Assembly: GCA_022793095.1 (NCBI GenBank)
Contig: JAAWCD010000070.1
Coordinates: 1 to 64,000 of the forward strand
Origin: Oscillospiraceae bacterium
Lineage (GTDB): Bacteria > Bacillota > Clostridia > Oscillospirales > Oscillospiraceae
DNA length: 64,000 nucleotides
Reading direction: 5' to 3'
The notes under the pieces are model-generated. The model was not told the DNA's origin, did no database searches, and saw only the letters and a list, made by a program, of their open reading frames with translations. Made by a program: the position numbers and the translations under genes. Position 1 is the first letter of the stretch. Each line of letters begins with the position of its first letter. Positions 23,639 through 34,246 of this stretch are shown piece after piece.

Positions 23639-24973
23639 TTAAACCACAGGCGTATAGCCCTTTGATGTATTGATGATAACCGTATTGGCACCGGCGTCCC
23701 AGTCCACTCCAAAATTGAGGGCGACTCCCACGTCCCGGAGCTTAAAATAGTTGTTCCCGCCGATATTGTAGGCCTCCATTGAGACTGCCGCGCCGTTCAG
23801 CAGAATCTTAGAGGTGGTCCGTACCGGCGATTGATTTCCGCCGCTCCCGGCGGTCATCTCGCCCCCTACCGGCTCGTAGGGCTGGCCGGAAATCAGGGAA
23901 ATGGCGTTGGCGGAGGCGTCCCACTCGACCGCAAACTGTTTTTGCGTGCCGTTGAGCACATAGGCCAAATCACGAAGCTTGAAATAATTCGCTCCGCCGA
24001 TGTTGTAGGCGTCAAAGTTCACCGTCTTACCGTCAACTTGAACTGTGGAGGCAGTAGGGGTGGCGGAAGGCGGTGGCTCTACCGGTTCCGGCATTCCTGT
24101 CAGTTCTGCCGGAAGCGTAAAGGTTCCGTTGGAGAAAACCACGGTCGTCTCAACATCACCTGCCCCGTTTGTGAACGTATAGCGGGGTGACATCGTTCCC
24201 TCCGGTTGTGTGCGTGTTCGCGTCAGCGGCTCGCCCTTCACATCGGTAATGGAATATCGGTCCATCTCAGCAAAGGGATCCCGCTCCATAAATGTGTAAA
24301 AGGAGTCTGCTGCCGTCAACTGATAGACCACCGCGCCGTCCTCGATCCGGGGACTCAAGACCTCCCGTTCCCGCGCAGCCTGATCCGGTGGAATTACAAT
24401 GTCACCGAAGTAGATGGCCCGGCTGCTGATTGTCAGCACCGCTCCGTTTTTCAGCACCAAGCTGTCATCCATTTCCACATTGCCGCCCGAAGCCGCGTGA
24501 ACGTTGACAGTACAACCGTCTAATGTCATGTTTTTCGCGTCAAACGGCCCTACTTCCAATGTCCCGCCGCCTCGGATCTCAATCCGATCAGTGGGATTCT
24601 CATCTTCTTTTCTGCCGTTGTAGAGCATCGTGGAATTTCCCGCCTCATCGTTGAGCACGTTCGCCGATCCCTCCGCAAGATAGATCACAAACGTCTGATG
24701 GGGCCACCATTCCGCAGGCTGGTACAATAAGGAAACGCCTGGACAGTGGAATCCGTCTAACGTCACCACCCCCGTGGCGGCGTCATAACGCCATCCTTCG
24801 CCCGAGGCGCTTTGGTCCAAAGGGTACACCGCGTTCGTGCCTGCAATATCCCCTGGTCTTTCATAGGTCCGGATGATAAAATAGCCCGCTGGCTCCGCAG
24901 CCGCAACCGGCGTCACCAGCCCCAAACACATCATCATCACCAATAGCAGGGAAACCAGTCTTTTTCTCATCAT
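23639..24973 (-). CDS. Secreted protein with two copper-amine-oxidase-type stalk domains
   Basis: This 444-residue exported protein has a signal peptide (residues 1-26, ending VAAA). The middle (~30-260) looks like a beta-rich, partly helical-repeat surface domain with no known catalytic motif. Two C-terminal stalk domains share the pattern AYNIGGxNYFKLRDL (~320-375 and ~390-440), separated from the middle by a Pro-rich linker. Stalk domains of this type are common in clostridial wall-associated proteins. AAAGGAG precedes the ATG. R2 copy C follows the stop. Confidence 0.85.
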   Translation of the reverse strand: MMRKRLVSLLLVMMMCLGLVTPVAAAEPAGYFIIRTYERPGDIAGTNAVYPLDQSASGEGWRYDAATGVVTLDGFHCPGVSLLYQPAEWWPHQTFVIYLAEGSANVLNDEAGNSTMLYNGRKEDENPTDRIEIRGGGTLEVGPFDAKNMTLDGCTVNVHAASGGNVEMDDSLVLKNGAVLTISSRAIYFGDIVIPPDQAAREREVLSPRIEDGAVVYQLTAADSFYTFMERDPFAEMDRYSITDVKGEPLTRTRTQPEGTMSPRYTFTNGAGDVETTVVFSNGTFTLPAELTGMPEPVEPPPSATPTASTVQVDGKTVNFDAYNIGGANYFKLRDLAYVLNGTQKQFAVEWDASANAISLISGQPYEPVGGEMTAGSGGNQSPVRTTSKILLNGAAVSMEAYNIGGNNYFKLRDVGVALNFGVDWDAGANTVIINTSKGYTPVV

Positions 24974-25056
24974 TTGCACTCCTTTCGCCGGAAAACTTCC
25001 GCTGTCCCTATCTTACGCTATCCCGTCGAAAATAGCAAGTATTTCCTTCCAAATGC

Positions 25057-25087
25057 AAAAATCCTCTGCCTTCCGGCAGAGGATTTT
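25057..25087 (-). terminator. Terminator at the end of the ribosomal cluster
   Basis: Stem AATCCTCTGCC / GGCAGAGGATT with A and T runs on both sides, 16 bases past the rplQ stop. Confidence 0.94.
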
Positions 25088-25102
25088 TGTTTCCATTTGG
25101 AA

Positions 25103-25438
25103 TTACACCAGCTGGATAATCGCCATTTCGGCGGCATCGCCCCGGCGGGGGCCAATGCGGACAATCCGGGTGTAACCGCCCTCGCGGTTCTGATACTTGG
25201 GACCGATCTGGTCAAACAGCTTCTTAGCCACGTCCTCCTTAGTGATGAAGGACAGAGCCTGCCGGTAGGAAGCCAGGTCGTTGTGCTTGGCCAGGGTAAT
25301 CATCTTCTCCGTCAGAGGAGCAACCTCCTTGGCGCGGGTGACAGTGGTCTTGATCTGGCCGTTCTCCAGCAGATAGGTCACCATGGCTCTCAGCATCGCC
25401 ATGCGCTGGTCGGTCGGTCTTCCGAGTTTACGGGGCAT
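25103..25438 (-). CDS. rplQ: 50S ribosomal protein L17
   Basis: A 111-residue large-subunit protein with the standard bacterial start [20 protein letters not shown] and the usual length. It lies near the peptide exit tunnel. It is the last gene of the alpha operon here, separated from rpoA by 167 bases that contain an R1 copy. Confidence 0.98.
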   Translation of the reverse strand: MPRKLGRPTDQRMAMLRAMVTYLLENGQIKTTVTRAKEVAPLTEKMITLAKHNDLASYRQALSFITKEDVAKKLFDQIGPKYQNREGGYTRIVRIGPRRGDAAEMAIIQLV

Positions 25439-25563
25439 ATTGAGTCAACTCCTTAACAGCGTCTCTCTGGTGGAGAGCGCAAATTCGTCCAAATCAGTCA
25501 AAAAATCAAAAGGGGACGTTACATGCCTCTTGATTTCGCACATCTGGCAGTCGATCCAGTTTC

Positions 25564-25591
25564 AAGTTCTTTTTCTTTCAAGAAAAAGAAG
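25564..25591 (+). repeat. R1 bookend repeat, copy 12 (shortened)
   Basis: AAGTTC runs straight into the hairpin TTCTTTTTC / GAAAAAGAA; the spacer GC of other copies is missing. The hairpin faces the rpoA stop. Confidence 0.85.
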
Positions 25592-25605
25592 AGAAAAAGC
25601 GTCTC

Positions 25606-26556
25606 CTACGACTGCTCGTCGCTGGCCAGGGACAGGCCCATCATGGTCAGCTTGTTGATGACCTCCTCCAGGCTCTTCCGGCCCAGATTGCGGACCTTCA
25701 TCATCTCGTCCTCGGTCTTGGAAATCAGGTCCTCCACCGTATTGATGTTGGCCCGCTTGAGGCAGTTGAAGGACCGGACCGACAGGTCCAGCTCCTCAAT
25801 CGTCAGCTCCAGCACCTTGTCCCGCTGGGTCTCCGCCTTCTCCACCACTGTGGAGCGGGAACCCACCGTTTCCGACAGGTCAGTGAACAGGGCGAAGTGA
25901 TCGCACAAAATCTTAGCGCCAAGTGAAACCGCATCTCGGGCGGTAATGGTGGAATCCGTCCACACCTCCAGAGTCAGCTTGTCAAAGTCGGTCATGTTGC
26001 CCACGCGGGTGTTCTCCACCGTGTAATTGACCTTGTGCACCGGTGTGTAAATGGAATCCACCGGAATCACGCCGATGATGGTCTGCGCCGGCTTGTTCCG
26101 GTCCGCGGGCACATAGCCCCGGCCATGGCTGAGGGTCAGCTCCATGTTCAGAGAGGCGTCCGGACCCAGGGTCGCAATGTGCAGGTCCGGATTGAGGACC
26201 TCCACCTCGCCGTCGGTCTTGATGTCGCCCGCCGTCACCTCGCACTCGCCCGAGGCCTCGATGTAGACCGTCTTGGTCCCCGCCGCGTGCAGCTTGGCGA
26301 TGATTCCCTTCACATTGAGTACAATCTCCGTCACGTCTTCCTTCACACCAGGGATGGTGGTGAACTCATGCTGGACACCGGCGATTTTGATGGTCGTGAC
26401 CGCCGTGCCCGGCAGAGAGGACAGCAGGATCCGGCGCAGAGCGTTTCCCAGAGTGGTGCCGTAGCCCCGCTCCAACGGTTCTACCACGTACTTGCCGTAA
26501 GAGCCGTCTCCCGGGTTTTCTATACACTCGATGCGGGGCTTTTCGATTTCTACCAT
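25606..26556 (-). CDS. rpoA: RNA polymerase subunit alpha
   Basis: This 316-residue subunit has the N-terminal assembly domain ([20 protein letters not shown]) and the C-terminal DNA/activator-binding domain ([22 protein letters not shown] split over ~245-270, then [10 protein letters not shown]). Length is normal. It lies between rpsD and rplQ as in most Firmicutes. A GC-rich hairpin separates it from rpsD. Confidence 0.98.
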   Translation of the reverse strand: MVEIEKPRIECIENPGDGSYGKYVVEPLERGYGTTLGNALRRILLSSLPGTAVTTIKIAGVQHEFTTIPGVKEDVTEIVLNVKGIIAKLHAAGTKTVYIEASGECEVTAGDIKTDGEVEVLNPDLHIATLGPDASLNMELTLSHGRGYVPADRNKPAQTIIGVIPVDSIYTPVHKVNYTVENTRVGNMTDFDKLTLEVWTDSTITARDAVSLGAKILCDHFALFTDLSETVGSRSTVVEKAETQRDKVLELTIEELDLSVRSFNCLKRANINTVEDLISKTEDEMMKVRNLGRKSLEEVINKLTMMGLSLASDEQS

Positions 26557-26639
26557 ACGTTATTTACCCTCCTCGTCGATGAAACGGCGAATGGCACCGT
26601 TCCACGGTATTTCAGCTCACCAATCTTTGAGGGTGCCCC

Positions 26640-26659
26640 GCCTGCCCCTTGGGGCAGGC
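26640..26659. other. GC hairpin between rpsD and rpoA
   Basis: GCCTGCCCC / GGGGCAGGC is a perfect 9-bp stem with a two-base loop and no T run. It may be a processing or stability element rather than a terminator. Confidence 0.5.
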
Positions 26660-26666
26660 ATTCGGA

Positions 26667-27290
26667 TTACTTGGAGTACAGCTCGACGATGAGGTGCTCC
26701 TCAATGGGCATGTCGATGTCCTCGCGGGCGGGCATCGCCGCCACATTGGCGGACAGGTTGTTGGCGTCAAATTCCAGCCACTTGGGCGCCTTGCGGGAAC
26801 CGTTGGCCTCCAGGGACGCCTTGATTTTATCTAGAGTCTTCCCCTTCAGGGCGATGGTCTCGCCGGGCTTCACCAGGTAGGAGGGGATATCCACCTTCTT
26901 GCCGTTGACGGTGAAGTGGCCGTGACGGACCAGCTGACGGGCCTCCGCGCGGGACATGGCGAAGCCCAGGCGGTACACCACGTTGTCCAAACGGGTCTCC
27001 AGAATGGACAGCAGGTTCTCGCCGGTCACGCCCTTGCGCTGGGACGCCATTTCAAAATATTTCCGGAACTGGCTCTCCAGCACGCCGTAATAGCGGCGGG
27101 CCTTCTGCTTCTCCCGCAGCTGCATGCCGTACTCGCTCATCTTCTTGTTCCGGGCGTTGCCGTGCTGGCCGGGGGCAAAGGCCCGGCGGTCAATCGCGCA
27201 CTTGTCCGTATAGCAGCGGTCGCCCTTCAGGAACAGCTTCTGGCCTTCCCGGCGGCACAGGCGGCAGACCGCACCAGTATATCTTGCCAT
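26667..27290 (-). CDS. rpsD: 30S ribosomal protein S4
   Basis: A 207-residue primary 16S rRNA-binding protein. The N-terminus carries a four-Cys zinc-type motif ([18 protein letters not shown] followed by Cys), and the S4 domain ([20 protein letters not shown]) is intact. In many bacteria S4 represses translation of its own operon. Confidence 0.98.
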   Translation of the reverse strand: MARYTGAVCRLCRREGQKLFLKGDRCYTDKCAIDRRAFAPGQHGNARNKKMSEYGMQLREKQKARRYYGVLESQFRKYFEMASQRKGVTGENLLSILETRLDNVVYRLGFAMSRAEARQLVRHGHFTVNGKKVDIPSYLVKPGETIALKGKTLDKIKASLEANGSRKAPKWLEFDANNLSANVAAMPAREDIDMPIEEHLIVELYSK

Positions 27291-27311
27291 ATATTTACAC
27301 CTCCAAATGTG

Positions 27312-27716
27312 TCAGACGCGTCTTCTCTTGGGAGGACGGCAGCCGTTGTGGGGAATGGGAGTAACGTCCTTGATAAGGGTGACTTCCAGACCCACGGCCT
27401 GGAGGGCGCGGATGGCGGCCTCGCGGCCGGCGCCGGGACCCTTCACGTAGACCTCCACGGACTTCAGGCCATGCTCCATAGCGGCCTTGGCGGCGGTCTC
27501 CGCCGCGGTCTGGGCCGCGTAGGGGGTGGATTTTCTGGAGCCGCGGAATCCCAACCCACCGGAGGAGGCCCAGCTCAGGGCGTTGCCGTTGGTGTCGGTA
27601 ACGGTCACCATGGTGTTGTTGAAGGAAGAGCGGATATGCACGGCGCCCTTCTCGATGTTCTTGCGCTCGCGGCGCTTGCGGGTTACAGCCTTCTTGGCGT
27701 TCTTGTTTGCAGCCAT
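27312..27716 (-). CDS. rpsK: 30S ribosomal protein S11
   Basis: A 134-residue platform protein with the conserved [17 protein letters not shown] and [11 protein letters not shown] ends. It follows rpsM and precedes rpsD in standard order. Confidence 0.98.
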   Translation of the reverse strand: MAANKNAKKAVTRKRRERKNIEKGAVHIRSSFNNTMVTVTDTNGNALSWASSGGLGFRGSRKSTPYAAQTAAETAAKAAMEHGLKSVEVYVKGPGAGREAAIRALQAVGLEVTLIKDVTPIPHNGCRPPKRRRV

Positions 27717-27731
27717 TACAATATCCCTCCC

Positions 27732-28100
27732 TTACTTCTTCTTGTTGGCAATGGTCTTCTTGGGACCCTTGCGGGTGCGCGCGTTGGTCTTGCTGCGCTG
27801 TCCGCGGACGGGCAGGCCCTTGCGGTGCCGGGTGCCCCGGTAGCAGCCGATTTCGATGAGGCGCTTGATGTCCATAGCAACGTTCCGGCGCAGGTCGCCT
27901 TCCACGGTGTAGTTTTTATCAATGCACTCACGCAGGGCAGCCTCGTCGGCCTCGGTCAGGTCCCGGACACGGGTGTCAGGGTTGATACCGGTCATCTTCA
28001 GAATTTCGCTCGCGCTGGTCCGGCCAATACCGTAAATATAGGTCAGTCCGATCTCCACGCGCTTGTCCTTGGGCAAGTCAATGCCAGCAATACGTGCCAT
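27732..28100 (-). CDS. rpsM: 30S ribosomal protein S13
   Basis: A 122-residue head protein with the standard start [20 protein letters not shown] and the basic tail [17 protein letters not shown]. It contacts P-site tRNA and the inter-subunit bridge. Confidence 0.98.
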   Translation of the reverse strand: MARIAGIDLPKDKRVEIGLTYIYGIGRTSASEILKMTGINPDTRVRDLTEADEAALRECIDKNYTVEGDLRRNVAMDIKRLIEIGCYRGTRHRKGLPVRGQRSKTNARTRKGPKKTIANKKK

Positions 28101-28118
28101 AAAATCGCTTCGCCTCCT

Positions 28119-28232
28119 TTAACCTTGTCTCTGTTTATGCTTGGGGTTTTCGCAGATTACCATAACCTTGCCCTTGCGCTTAATGATCTTGCATTTTTCG
28201 CACATGGGCTTCACGGACGGTCTTACTTTCAT
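28119..28232 (-). CDS. rpmJ: 50S ribosomal protein L36
   Basis: A 37-residue protein ([20 protein letters not shown] and so on) with the zinc-binding pattern CxxC...C...H, so the zinc-type C+ form. AGGAGG lies before the ATG and an R1 hairpin lies 21 bases upstream. Confidence 0.97.
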   Translation of the reverse strand: MKVRPSVKPMCEKCKIIKRKGKVMVICENPKHKQRQG

Positions 28233-28253
28233 CGTTGTACCTCCTGTTAGCAA

Positions 28254-28292
28254 GTTACTTTTCTTGAAAGAAAAGTAACCAAAAGAACTTTA
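28254..28292 (-). repeat. R1 bookend repeat, copy 13
   Basis: Hairpin GTTACTTTTC / GAAAAGTAAC with tail CAAAAGAACTTTAAGC. The hairpin faces rpmJ. Stem changes are paired. Confidence 0.9.
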
Positions 28293-28372
28293 AGCGGCGT
28301 CCTACTTCAATTTGCGCTTAAAGTCACCTGCCAGCCGCGCCTGGCGTCCAGCGGGCCGGGAATCCAGTCCCG

Positions 28373-28591
28373 TTACTTGCTTCTCCAGGTAATCCGGCCG
28401 CGGGTCAGATCATAAGGAGACATTTGCACCGTCACCTTATCGCCCGGGAGAATCCTGATAAAATTCATCCGAAGTTTTCCGGAGATATGAGCCAGAATGG
28501 TGTGGTCGTTTCCGATGTCCACCAGAAACGTGGTGTTGGGAAGGGCTTCCTTCACAACGCCCTCCAGCTCGATCATATCATCCTTTGGCAA
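28373..28591 (-). CDS. infA: Translation initiation factor IF-1
   Basis: A 72-residue OB-fold factor that blocks the A site during initiation. Conserved [24 protein letters not shown] and LTRGRITWR are present. The start is a TTG at 28591 with AGGAGG nine bases upstream; an internal ATG at codon 6 would cut the conserved N-terminus. It overlaps the KOW gene by 14 bases. Confidence 0.96.
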   Translation of the reverse strand: MPKDDMIELEGVVKEALPNTTFLVDIGNDHTILAHISGKLRMNFIRILPGDKVTVQMSPYDLTRGRITWRSK

Positions 28592-28889
28592 AATGGTCTA
28601 CCTCCTCTAGGTGTTTCCACTGATCTGAATCGCGGAAGGCTGCCAGCGCGCGGCGCAAGTCCCGATCGCTCGCCGGCTCGCCTCTCTGCAATCCTTGGAT
28701 TGCCGGATGTGCGCTGGTTCCCACTCCCCGGACGTGCCTGATCCGTTTCCGCTTGGGAGCGTCCAGCTTTCTCTCCTTCCCGTCCGCCAACAGCAGAAAG
28801 CCGTCTTCCGTGACCTCCGCCACGTAAAAGAGCCGGCCCTTGTCGTGCCCGGCGACAGAGAGAACGATTTCATGCTTTGTGATTTCCAT
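28578..28889 (-). CDS. KOW-domain RNA-binding protein
   Basis: This 103-residue protein begins with a KOW-like fold ([18 protein letters not shown]) similar to ribosomal protein L14e/L24-type motifs. A basic segment ([12 protein letters not shown]) follows. Genes of this kind sit between map and infA in many Clostridia, suggesting a role linked to the ribosome, but the exact function is not established. The ATG lies one base after the map stop. Confidence 0.85.
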   Translation of the reverse strand: MEITKHEIVLSVAGHDKGRLFYVAEVTEDGFLLLADGKERKLDAPKRKRIRHVRGVGTSAHPAIQGLQRGEPASDRDLRRALAAFRDSDQWKHLEEVDHFAKG

Positions 28890-28890
28890 C

Positions 28891-29643
28891 TTATTCCTCG
28901 CCGGCCGTGAGGATTTCAGGCTCCCCGTCGGTGATGAGGATGGTGTTTTCATAGTGGGCGGATAGGGACCCGTCCTTGGTCTTCACCGTCCAGCCGTCCT
29001 TCAGCGTCGTGATGTCACAGCCGCCGGCGTTGACCATGGGCTCCACCGCAATGGTCATGCCCTTGTAGAGGCGCACGCCCTTCCCTGGGTCTCCAAAGTT
29101 GGGAACCTCCGGAGCCTCATGAAGCTTGGCGCCCACGCCGTGCCCCACATACTCCCGGACCACAGAAAAGCCGTTGGCTTCCACATAGGCCTGGACCCCG
29201 TGAGAAATGTCAGAAATCCGGTGGCCGGGCCGGGCATTTTTGATGCCCTCCCAGAAGCTTTGGCGGGTCACGTCAATGAGCCGCTGTGCCTCCTCGCTCA
29301 CCTGTCCACAGGGGAAGGTGGCCGCGCAGTCGCCGTGGAAGCCGCCGATATACGCCCCCACGTCCACGCTGACGATGTCGCCCTCCACCAGCTTCCGGGA
29401 ACCCGGAATACCGTGGATGATCTCGTCGTTGACGGAAATGCAGGCAGAAGCCGGAAATCCGTTGTAGTTGAGGAAGGACGGCACAGCCCCATGGCTGGTG
29501 ATGTAGCGGTGAACGGCCTTGTCGATCTCATGGGTGGTGACGCCGGGCCGGACCAGGCTGCCAGCCAGGGCTCTCGCCCCGGCCGTAATCCGGCCCGCCC
29601 GGCGCATCAGTTCGATTTCGCGGGGAGATTTCAGAGCGATCAT
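28891..29643 (-). CDS. map: Methionine aminopeptidase, type I
   Basis: This 250-residue enzyme removes initiator Met from new proteins. Metal ligands are visible in VSVDVGAYIGGFHGD (Asp pair), GHGVGAKLHEAP (His), EPMV (Glu) and HYENTILIT (Glu). The ATG overlaps the adk stop by 3 bases. Confidence 0.97.
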   Translation of the reverse strand: MIALKSPREIELMRRAGRITAGARALAGSLVRPGVTTHEIDKAVHRYITSHGAVPSFLNYNGFPASACISVNDEIIHGIPGSRKLVEGDIVSVDVGAYIGGFHGDCAATFPCGQVSEEAQRLIDVTRQSFWEGIKNARPGHRISDISHGVQAYVEANGFSVVREYVGHGVGAKLHEAPEVPNFGDPGKGVRLYKGMTIAVEPMVNAGGCDITTLKDGWTVKTKDGSLSAHYENTILITDGEPEILTAGEE

Positions 29644-30278
29644 ACTGTCATCTCCAGTGCGGCCATGACCGCCGCGGTGGTGGCCTCGATGGAACCGGCA
29701 TTGGGCACCGCCCGCAGCAGATCCCGAGCCGCGTAGAAGTCCTTCAGTGGCTCCGTCTCCGTGTGATACACCTCAAGGCGGTGCTTCACAGTTTCCGGAC
29801 GGTCGTCGGCCCGCTGTTCCAGAACGCCGCCGCAGGCGTCGCACACGCCCTCCACCCTGGGCGGGTTGTTGACGACGTGATAGGAAGCGCCGCAGGCGTG
29901 GCAGGTCCGGCGGCCCGTCATCCGAGCCTCGATCTCCGCGTCGTCAATCTCCAGAGAGATCACATCGTCAAAGACGATGCCCGCCTCCTCCAGAGCCTCT
30001 GCCTGGGCGATGGTGCGGGGCACCCCGTCCAGGATGAAGCCGTTTTCGCAGTCAGGCTCAGCCAGCCGCTCATGGATGACGCCGATGATGACCTCATCGG
30101 GCACCAGCTTGCCGGCCTCCATATAGGATTTGGCCTGTAATCCCACCGGGGTGCCGTTTTTCACGGCAGCCCGGAGGATGTTGCCAGTGGAAATGGTGGG
30201 AATCTTCAGCTTTCTGCTGATGATCTCCGCTTGGGTGCCTTTGCCCGCACCGGGCGCACCCACCAGGATCAGTTTCAT
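29640..30278 (-). CDS. adk: Adenylate kinase, zinc-lid type
   Basis: A 212-residue enzyme interconverting AMP, ADP and ATP. The P-loop is GAPGAGKGTQ. The LID carries four Cys (CHAC and CDAC pairs) that bind structural zinc, typical of Gram-positive forms. It sits between secY and map in normal order. Confidence 0.97.
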   Translation of the reverse strand: MKLILVGAPGAGKGTQAEIISRKLKIPTISTGNILRAAVKNGTPVGLQAKSYMEAGKLVPDEVIIGVIHERLAEPDCENGFILDGVPRTIAQAEALEEAGIVFDDVISLEIDDAEIEARMTGRRTCHACGASYHVVNNPPRVEGVCDACGGVLEQRADDRPETVKHRLEVYHTETEPLKDFYAARDLLRAVPNAGSIEATTAAVMAALEMTV

Positions 30279-30297
30279 ACCCCCCGCCTCCTACTCT

Positions 30298-31623
30298 TTA
30301 CTCAAGGAAGCCCTTGTAATGGCGCATCAGCATCTGGGCCTCCAGCGCCTTCACGGTTTCCAGGGCCACGCTCACCACGATGATGACAGAGGTGCCGCCG
30401 ATGGCCAGCGTGCTCAAGCCGATGGCAGCGCCAGTCACGATGGGGGCGATGGCGATGACGGACAGATACAGGGAGCCGAACAGAGTGATCTTATTCAGCA
30501 CCGTCTGAATGAACTCCGCCGTGGGCTTGCCGGGACGGATGCCAGGAATGAAGCCGCCGTTCTTCTTCAGATTGTTGGCCACTTCGATGGGGTTGAACTG
30601 GATCGTGGCATAGAAATAGCCAAAGCCCAGAATCAGCAGGAAGTAGATGACAATATAGAAGATGGAAGTGGTGTCAAACAGCTTCATAAACAGGGAGTCG
30701 CCGGAGCCGGGAATAAACGCCGCGATGGTAGCAGGCAGAGACGCGATGGACTGGGCGAAGATGATGGGCATAACGCCGGACATGTTCACCTTCATCGGGA
30801 TGTGGGTGGACTGGCCGCCGTACATCTTCCGGCCCACCATCCGCTTGGCGTACTGCACCCGAAGGCGGCGCTCCGCGTTGGAGATGAACACGATGAAGAC
30901 AACCAGCGCCAGCATACCGATGACGATGGCCACAGCGCCCACGGGGTGTAGCTTGAACGCACCCACAGCTGTAGAGCCAGTGGCCCAGTTCTGAATACCC
31001 ACGATGATGGCCTCAACCATCTGAGGCACACGGGAGACGATGCCGGCAAACAGGATGATGGAAATGCCGTTGCCAATGCCGAACTCGGTGATCTGCTCAC
31101 CCAGCCACATGACAAAGGCGGAACCGGCGGTAAAGGTCAGGACAATAACCAGTCCGACCCACAGGTCGGGCAGGCCGCCGTTGTCCAGGAAGCTCTGTCC
31201 GCTGCCGTTGCCGTTGCGGATCAGCCAGTAGTAGCCCAGGCCCTGAAGCAGGCCGATGGCCACGGTGGTGTAGCGGGTGATGGCCGCGATTTTCTTCCGG
31301 CCCTCCTCACCGCCTTCCTTCTGCATCCGCTCCAGAGCGGGGATGGCGATGGTCAGCAGCTGGATGATGATCGAGCTGTTGATATAGGGCTGGATACCTA
31401 ACGCGAACACAGTCGCCGCGCCGAAGGCGCCGCCGGACATGGCGTTCATCAGGCCGAAAATGGTGTTGCTGGCGCTGTCAAAGTAGGTGGCCAGCAGGCC
31501 GGTGTTGATATAGGGTACTGGCACCGCGTTGCCCAGCCGGAAAATCAGCAGGATAAACGCGGTAAACATGAGCTTTTTTCTCAGCTCGGGGATTTTCCAG
31601 GCGTTGCGAATGGTCTCAATCAC
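30298..31623 (-). CDS. secY: Protein translocase subunit SecY
   Basis: This 441-residue, ten-helix channel protein exports and inserts proteins with SecA and SecE. Conserved GIQPYINSSIIIQLLT and the plug and cytoplasmic loops are present. It starts with GTG directly after the rplO stop (zero-base gap), so translation is probably coupled. Confidence 0.97.
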   Translation of the reverse strand: MIETIRNAWKIPELRKKLMFTAFILLIFRLGNAVPVPYINTGLLATYFDSASNTIFGLMNAMSGGAFGAATVFALGIQPYINSSIIIQLLTIAIPALERMQKEGGEEGRKKIAAITRYTTVAIGLLQGLGYYWLIRNGNGSGQSFLDNGGLPDLWVGLVIVLTFTAGSAFVMWLGEQITEFGIGNGISIILFAGIVSRVPQMVEAIIVGIQNWATGSTAVGAFKLHPVGAVAIVIGMLALVVFIVFISNAERRLRVQYAKRMVGRKMYGGQSTHIPMKVNMSGVMPIIFAQSIASLPATIAAFIPGSGDSLFMKLFDTTSIFYIVIYFLLILGFGYFYATIQFNPIEVANNLKKNGGFIPGIRPGKPTAEFIQTVLNKITLFGSLYLSVIAIAPIVTGAAIGLSTLAIGGTSVIIVVSVALETVKALEAQMLMRHYKGFLE

Positions 31624-32064
31624 TTAGACCACCTCGGCCTTTCCCCCCGCGGCCTCAATCTTTTCCTTCGCGGAGGCGGAAAAGGCGCTGGCCCGGACCG
31701 TCAGCTTCTTGGACAGCGTACCGTTGCCCAGAATCTTCACGCCGTACTCGCACTTGGAAAGGATACCCTTTTCCAGCAGGTCACAGGCGTTGACCACAGC
31801 GCCGTTGTCAAACTTCTCCAGAGCGGAGACGTTGATGGCTTCCAGCCGCTGGGCGAAGATGTTGTTGAAGCCGCGCTTGGGCACCCGGCGGGCCAGAGGC
31901 ATCTGGCCGCCTTCAAAACCGGCGCGGACGCCGCCGCCGGAGCGGGCCTTCTGGCCCTTGTGGCCCCGGCCGCCGGTCTTGCCGTTGCCGGAACCTGCGC
32001 CCCGGCCCTTGCGGTACGCCTTGCGGACGGAGCCGGGGGCGGGAGAAAGTTCGTGCAAATTCAT
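31624..32064 (-). CDS. rplO: 50S ribosomal protein L15
   Basis: A 146-residue protein with the start [20 protein letters not shown] and the Gly/Arg-rich extension [20 protein letters not shown] that threads into 23S rRNA. Normal length. Confidence 0.98.
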   Translation of the reverse strand: MNLHELSPAPGSVRKAYRKGRGAGSGNGKTGGRGHKGQKARSGGGVRAGFEGGQMPLARRVPKRGFNNIFAQRLEAINVSALEKFDNGAVVNACDLLEKGILSKCEYGVKILGNGTLSKKLTVRASAFSASAKEKIEAAGGKAEVV

Positions 32065-32077
32065 TGAATTGCCCTCC

Positions 32078-32260
32078 TTACTTAACCTCAGTCACCTGAA
32101 GCAGGTAACCGATCTGCGCGACCTTGCCGCGCGTCTGAGCGTTGTCAGGCTGCACGGTGGTATCGCCGATCTTCTTCAGGCCCAGAGCGTGGGCGGTGGC
32201 GATATGCTTTTGCAGCCTGCCGTTGAGGCTCTTGACGAGCTTGATATTTATTGTAGCCAT
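32078..32260 (-). CDS. rpmD: 50S ribosomal protein L30
   Basis: A 60-residue protein ([20 protein letters not shown]). The start at 32260 follows TAAGGAGG; an in-frame ATG eight codons upstream is not supported. Confidence 0.97.
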   Translation of the reverse strand: MATINIKLVKSLNGRLQKHIATAHALGLKKIGDTTVQPDNAQTRGKVAQIGYLLQVTEVK

Positions 32261-32273
32261 TCTCGTCTCCTCC

Positions 32274-32774
32274 TTAACCCACAATCTCTTCCACGCTCTT
32301 GCCGCGCACGCGGGCCACTTCCTCCGGGGTTCTCAGGGTCTTGAGTCCCTCGAAGGTGGCGGAAACCACGTTCTGCGGATTGTTGGAGCGCAGGCACTTG
32401 GTGCGGATGTCCTTGATGCCGGCAGCTTCCAGCACCGCGCGGACCGGGCCGCCGGCGATCACGCCGGTACCGGGGGCAGCGGGCTTGAGCAGCACGCGGC
32501 CGGCGCCGAACTCGCCGATGACCTCGTGAGGAATGGTGGTGCCGGCGCGGGCGATGGTCACCATGTTCTTCTTGGCGGCCTCAATGCCCTTGCGGATGGC
32601 CTCGGGGACCTCCGCAGCCTTACCCAGGCCGAAGCCCACCTTGCCCTTCTGGTCGCCCACGACCACCAGAGCGGAAAATTTCATCACGCGGCCGCCCTTG
32701 ACCGTCTTGGACACGCGGTTGAGGGCAACAACCTTTTCACTGTACTCGCTGGGTTCCCGTTCAAATCTAGCCAT
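32274..32774 (-). CDS. rpsE: 30S ribosomal protein S5
   Basis: A 166-residue decoding-fidelity protein with [20 protein letters not shown] and the C-terminal [19 protein letters not shown]. Normal length and position. Confidence 0.98.
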   Translation of the reverse strand: MARFEREPSEYSEKVVALNRVSKTVKGGRVMKFSALVVVGDQKGKVGFGLGKAAEVPEAIRKGIEAAKKNMVTIARAGTTIPHEVIGEFGAGRVLLKPAAPGTGVIAGGPVRAVLEAAGIKDIRTKCLRSNNPQNVVSATFEGLKTLRTPEEVARVRGKSVEEIVG

Positions 32775-32792
32775 GTTGTCATCCTCCTCCCG

Positions 32793-33161
32793 TTAAAATA
32801 CCAGGCCGCCCTCGCGGGCGCCTTCGGCCAGGGCCTGCACCCGGCCATGATACAGGTATCCGCCGCGGTCGAACACCACGTTCTCGATACCCTTGGCCTT
32901 GGCGCGCTCGGCCACCATCTGGCCCACCTTCTTGGCGGCCTCAATGTTGCCGCCCTTGCCCTCGAAAGCCTTTTCCAGGGAGGAAGCGGAAACCAAAGTC
33001 TTGCCCGCCACATCGTCGATGACCTGGGCGTAGATGTTGGTTCCGCTGCGGAACACGTTCAGACGGGGTCTCTCGGGCGTGCCGGAGATCTTCGCACGCA
33101 CTCTCTTGTGGCGCTTGAGCCGCTGAGCGTTCGTATTCGGTCTTTTCACCATGCTTGGCAC
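32793..33161 (-). CDS. rplR: 50S ribosomal protein L18
   Basis: A 122-residue 5S rRNA-binding protein with the basic N-terminus ([20 protein letters not shown]) and [20 protein letters not shown] at the C-terminus. Confidence 0.98.
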   Translation of the reverse strand: MPSMVKRPNTNAQRLKRHKRVRAKISGTPERPRLNVFRSGTNIYAQVIDDVAGKTLVSASSLEKAFEGKGGNIEAAKKVGQMVAERAKAKGIENVVFDRGGYLYHGRVQALAEGAREGGLVF

Positions 33162-33170
33162 ACCTCTTTC

Positions 33171-33719
33171 TTACTTCTTCTTGGCACCGGTCTTGCCTTC
33201 CTTGCGGCGAATGACCTCGGTGGTGTATTTGATGCCCTTGCCCTTATAAGGCTCGGGGGGACGCTTCTCGCGGACTTCCGCGGCAAACTGGCCCACCTTC
33301 TGCTTGTCGCAGCCATGGACGATGATCTTGTTGGCGGACGGGACCTCAATCTCGATGCCGTCGATCTCCTCCATGATGACCTGGTGGGAATAGCCCAGGT
33401 TCATGACCAGCTTCTTGCCCTCTTTGGACACACGGTAGCCGACGCCGTTGACGTCCAGCTCCTTCTTGAAGCCCTCGGTGACGCCCACCACCATGTTGTG
33501 GACCAGGGAGCGGGTCAGGCCGTGCAGGGCCCGGTTCTCCTTGGCGTCGTTGGGGCGGGTGACATGAATCTCAGCGCCCTCCTGGGCGATGGTGATATTG
33601 GGGTGCATGGCCTGGGTCAGGGTGCCCTTGGGGCCCTTGACGGTGACCACGTTGTTCTCGTCGATCTTCACCTCGACACCGGCGGGGACGGCGATAGGCG
33701 CTCTACCAATTCTAGACAT
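33171..33719 (-). CDS. rplF: 50S ribosomal protein L6
   Basis: A 182-residue protein with the standard start [17 protein letters not shown] and the conserved [14 protein letters not shown] near the end. It lies near the factor-binding centre. Confidence 0.98.
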   Translation of the reverse strand: MSRIGRAPIAVPAGVEVKIDENNVVTVKGPKGTLTQAMHPNITIAQEGAEIHVTRPNDAKENRALHGLTRSLVHNMVVGVTEGFKKELDVNGVGYRVSKEGKKLVMNLGYSHQVIMEEIDGIEIEVPSANKIIVHGCDKQKVGQFAAEVREKRPPEPYKGKGIKYTTEVIRRKEGKTGAKKK

Positions 33720-33733
33720 TTCCTATACCCTCC

Positions 33734-34132
33734 TTACCACACAACTGCCAGGACTTCGCCGCCGACGTGGGCCGCGCGCGCGGCTTTATCGGTCATGACG
33801 CCCTTGGACGTAGAGATGATGGCGACGCCCAGGCCCTTCAGGACGCGGGGCAGCTCATCAGCGCCGGCATAGACGCGCAGGCCGGGCTTGGACACGCGGC
33901 GCAGGCCGCTGATGACCTTCTCCTTGCCGGCGTTGTACTTCAGGGTAATGCGGATGACGCCCTGGGTGCCGTCGTCGATGAGCTGGTAATTCTTAATGTA
34001 GCCCTCGTCCAGCAGAATCTGGGCGATAGACTTCTTCATGTTGGACGCGGGAACGTCCACGGTGTCATGCTTGGCGGTGTTCGCGTTGCGGATGCGGGTG
34101 AGCATATCCGCAATGGGATCAGTGATGTGCAT
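33734..34132 (-). CDS. rpsH: 30S ribosomal protein S8
   Basis: A 132-residue 16S-binding protein ([16 protein letters not shown]). AAGGAGG is nine bases from the second ATG (34132) but only three from the first, so I use the second. S8 often represses its own operon. The 373-base gap upstream holds three R1 copies. Confidence 0.97.
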   Translation of the reverse strand: MHITDPIADMLTRIRNANTAKHDTVDVPASNMKKSIAQILLDEGYIKNYQLIDDGTQGVIRITLKYNAGKEKVISGLRRVSKPGLRVYAGADELPRVLKGLGVAIISTSKGVMTDKAARAAHVGGEVLAVVW

Positions 34133-34246
34133 TGACATTGACCTCCTTAATGAAAGGTTACAGGCTCCCGGCCTGTGAAAGGTGCCGGAGTATCATGGGA
34201 ATGTGGACCGCGAACCGGCCCCATCTTCCCACGACTTCCGCCATCT